This document shows, piece by piece, positions 62,992-64,000 of a stretch of 64,000 bases of DNA. Source of the DNA: G963663315 sp965204925 (GTDB lineage: Bacteria; Pseudomonadota; Gammaproteobacteria; Arenicellales; Poriferihabitantaceae). The notes below the pieces were generated by a model, which had not been told where the DNA came from, searched no databases, and was given only the letters and a program-made list of their open reading frames with translations. Numbering within the stretch: the stretch's first letter is position 1; every line of letters starts with the position of its first letter. The DNA is taken from NCBI GenBank assembly GCA_965204925.1, contig OZ242021.1, positions 1,178,001 to 1,242,000 on the forward strand. Reading direction: 5' to 3'. The translations under genes were made by a program, and so were the position numbers.

Positions 62992-63725
62992 CCGGCGCCC
63001 TGATCGTCGAAGACGAACCGCTGCTAGCCGCGGGATTGCGCGACAAGCTCTCCCGGTTATGGCCGGAGCTTGAGATCGTGGACATGGCTGCCGAGGGTCG
63101 CCAGGCGCTTCGTCTGGCGCGCGAGACCCGGCCGGATATCGCTTTTCTTGATATCCGCCTGCCCGGTATGTCCGGGCTGGAAGTAGCCGCAGCGCTACCG
63201 GCGCACACCAAAGTGGTATTCGTCACCGCCTATGACGAATTCGCCGTGGAAGCCTTTCGCGCCGCCGCGGTCGATTATCTGCTCAAGCCGGTCAGCGACG
63301 AACGTCTCGCAGCCACGATCAGGCGACTGCGCAGTACCGAGAGCCAGAACCGGGAACAATTACTCGCGCTGTTGCGGCAGGTCGGCGCCGGGGCGCCCTC
63401 CCGGTTGCAATGGATTCGCGCCGGGCTCGGCGATACCACGATACTGGTGGCGACCGACGAAGTGGTCTATTTTCGCGCAGAAACCAAGTATACGAGCGTC
63501 ATGACCCGCGAGCGCGAATATCTCGTGCGCCGCGCTCTCAGCCAGCTGCAGTCGCAACTCGACCCGGATAAATTCTGGCGTATCCATCGCGGCGTGATCG
63601 TGCGCGTCGACCAGATCGTATCGGCCAGACGCGACCTGCGAGGCCGCTATGTGCTCACGCTTAAAGATCGTCCGGAAAAGCTGCGCTCAAGCCAGGCCTA
63701 CGGCCAACTGTTCAAACATATGTGA
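62988..63725 (+). CDS. LytTR-family response regulator
   Basis: 245 residues: a receiver domain with phospho-acceptor Asp55 (IAFLDIRLPGMSG), the acidic pair in VEDEP, Thr in VTAYDE and Lys in LLKPVSD; then a LytTR DNA-binding domain (~145-245; VVYFRAETKYTSV, FWRIHRGVIVRVDQI). It works with the upstream kinase, like AlgR/AlgZ or LytR/LytS. Targets are unknown; the neighbouring oxygenase operon is a candidate by position only. The 240 bases after it show no gene. Confidence 0.94.
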   Translation: MTGALIVEDEPLLAAGLRDKLSRLWPELEIVDMAAEGRQALRLARETRPDIAFLDIRLPGMSGLEVAAALPAHTKVVFVTAYDEFAVEAFRAAAVDYLLKPVSDERLAATIRRLRSTESQNREQLLALLRQVGAGAPSRLQWIRAGLGDTTILVATDEVVYFRAETKYTSVMTREREYLVRRALSQLQSQLDPDKFWRIHRGVIVRVDQIVSARRDLRGRYVLTLKDRPEKLRSSQAYGQLFKHM

Positions 63726-63968
63726 ATGCGTGGCGATTTCCTTTTCAACCAGCCCGGGGCTGTCAGGAACGACCCCCTGAAGGCGTCCGGTTATACCACA
63801 CACGGTCGCCGCGGCTTCCGGTTTACAGGCGGGCACGGGAATCCACCCGTACAACTTCTTCTTGAAACCGGGTCAGATTACAGTGCAAAATGAGAATGAC
63901 CGGTAGATGCGATATTGTTCACCGGTTTCAGGGTTCTTGCAGCCGCAACAACAGAGAGGGTGTCACGA

Positions 63969-64000
63969 ATGCCGACATACGGAGCGCAGGGGCTTTCCGC
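63969..64000 (+). CDS. possible start of a further gene (truncated by window end)
   Basis: ATG 63969 follows a purine-rich GAGAGGG at a plausible distance and opens MPTYGAQGLS to the window end. Too short to identify. Confidence 0.25.
   Translation, partial: MPTYGAQGLS

Overview
The window looks like chromosomal DNA of a gammaproteobacterium. Two conserved neighbourhoods support this: uvrC-pgsA followed by tRNA-Gly(GCC), tRNA-Cys(GCA) and tRNA-Leu(UAA), and rsmI / lpoA-yraN-dolP, where LpoA is a gammaproteobacterial lipoprotein. Coding density is high and genes often overlap by 1-4 bases. The genus cannot be named from the sequence. Several gene remnants, an insertion sequence, a dispersed hairpin-ended repeat and remains of several restriction-modification (RM) systems show an active accessory component.

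Left part (1-20.7 kb): the 3' end of a histidinol-dehydrogenase-family gene, then cobB facing it. A small accessory patch follows, with a XamI-like restriction-enzyme remnant, a tandem GIY-YIG protein, and a secreted metallopeptidase with a TbpB-like barrel that is split by an in-frame amber codon and bracketed by a ~100-bp repeat. Next comes the cobalamin cluster: a Ni/Co permease, cbiD, cobK, a B12 riboswitch with an intrinsic terminator, then cobH-cobL-cobI-cbiG-cobJ-cobM-cobW-cobN as one tightly overlapping operon, and cobD and cobQ on the other strand. The route is mixed: CbiD and CbiG (cobalt-early type) sit beside CobN and CobW (cobalt-late type), and no CobG or CobF is seen.

Accessory island (20.8-27.5 kb): a RecQ fragment lacking the helicase core, then on the minus strand two type II RM systems. 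One is a Bpu10I-like nuclease with a beta-class methyltransferase. The other is a clear EcoRV homologue with its D12-class methyltransferase. A complete insertion sequence (13-bp terminal repeats, 9-bp target duplication) lies just upstream of the EcoRV-type methyltransferase promoter and next to tRNA-Leu.

Housekeeping block with a second island (27.5-44.2 kb): tRNAs, pgsA, uvrC, efp, a DUF3726 gene pair next to the RNase P RNA gene, then a decayed type I RM locus (hsdM remnant, hsdS with a repeat inserted in frame, complete hsdR, a methyltransferase fragment), then rsmI, lpoA, yraN, dolP and a heptose-phosphate adenylyltransferase gene.

Right part (44.3-64 kb): an AAA ATPase, pyruvate carboxylase - GMC oxidoreductase - CCA-adding enzyme (overlapping genes), a VOC protein, a HAD phosphatase-MsrB fusion, a subtilisin-like lipoprotein protease, a 2-hydroxyacid dehydrogenase with a decayed partial copy nearby, an NnrU-like membrane protein, an exported phytochelatin-synthase-like protease, a DUF2141 protein, a carotenoid oxygenase, and a LytS/LytTR two-component pair. 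No CRISPR array or rRNA was seen. The best candidates for follow-up are the EcoRV homologue with its unusual promoter/palindrome, the repeat-disrupted HsdS, the split metallopeptidase-TbpB protein, and the HAD-MsrB fusion.
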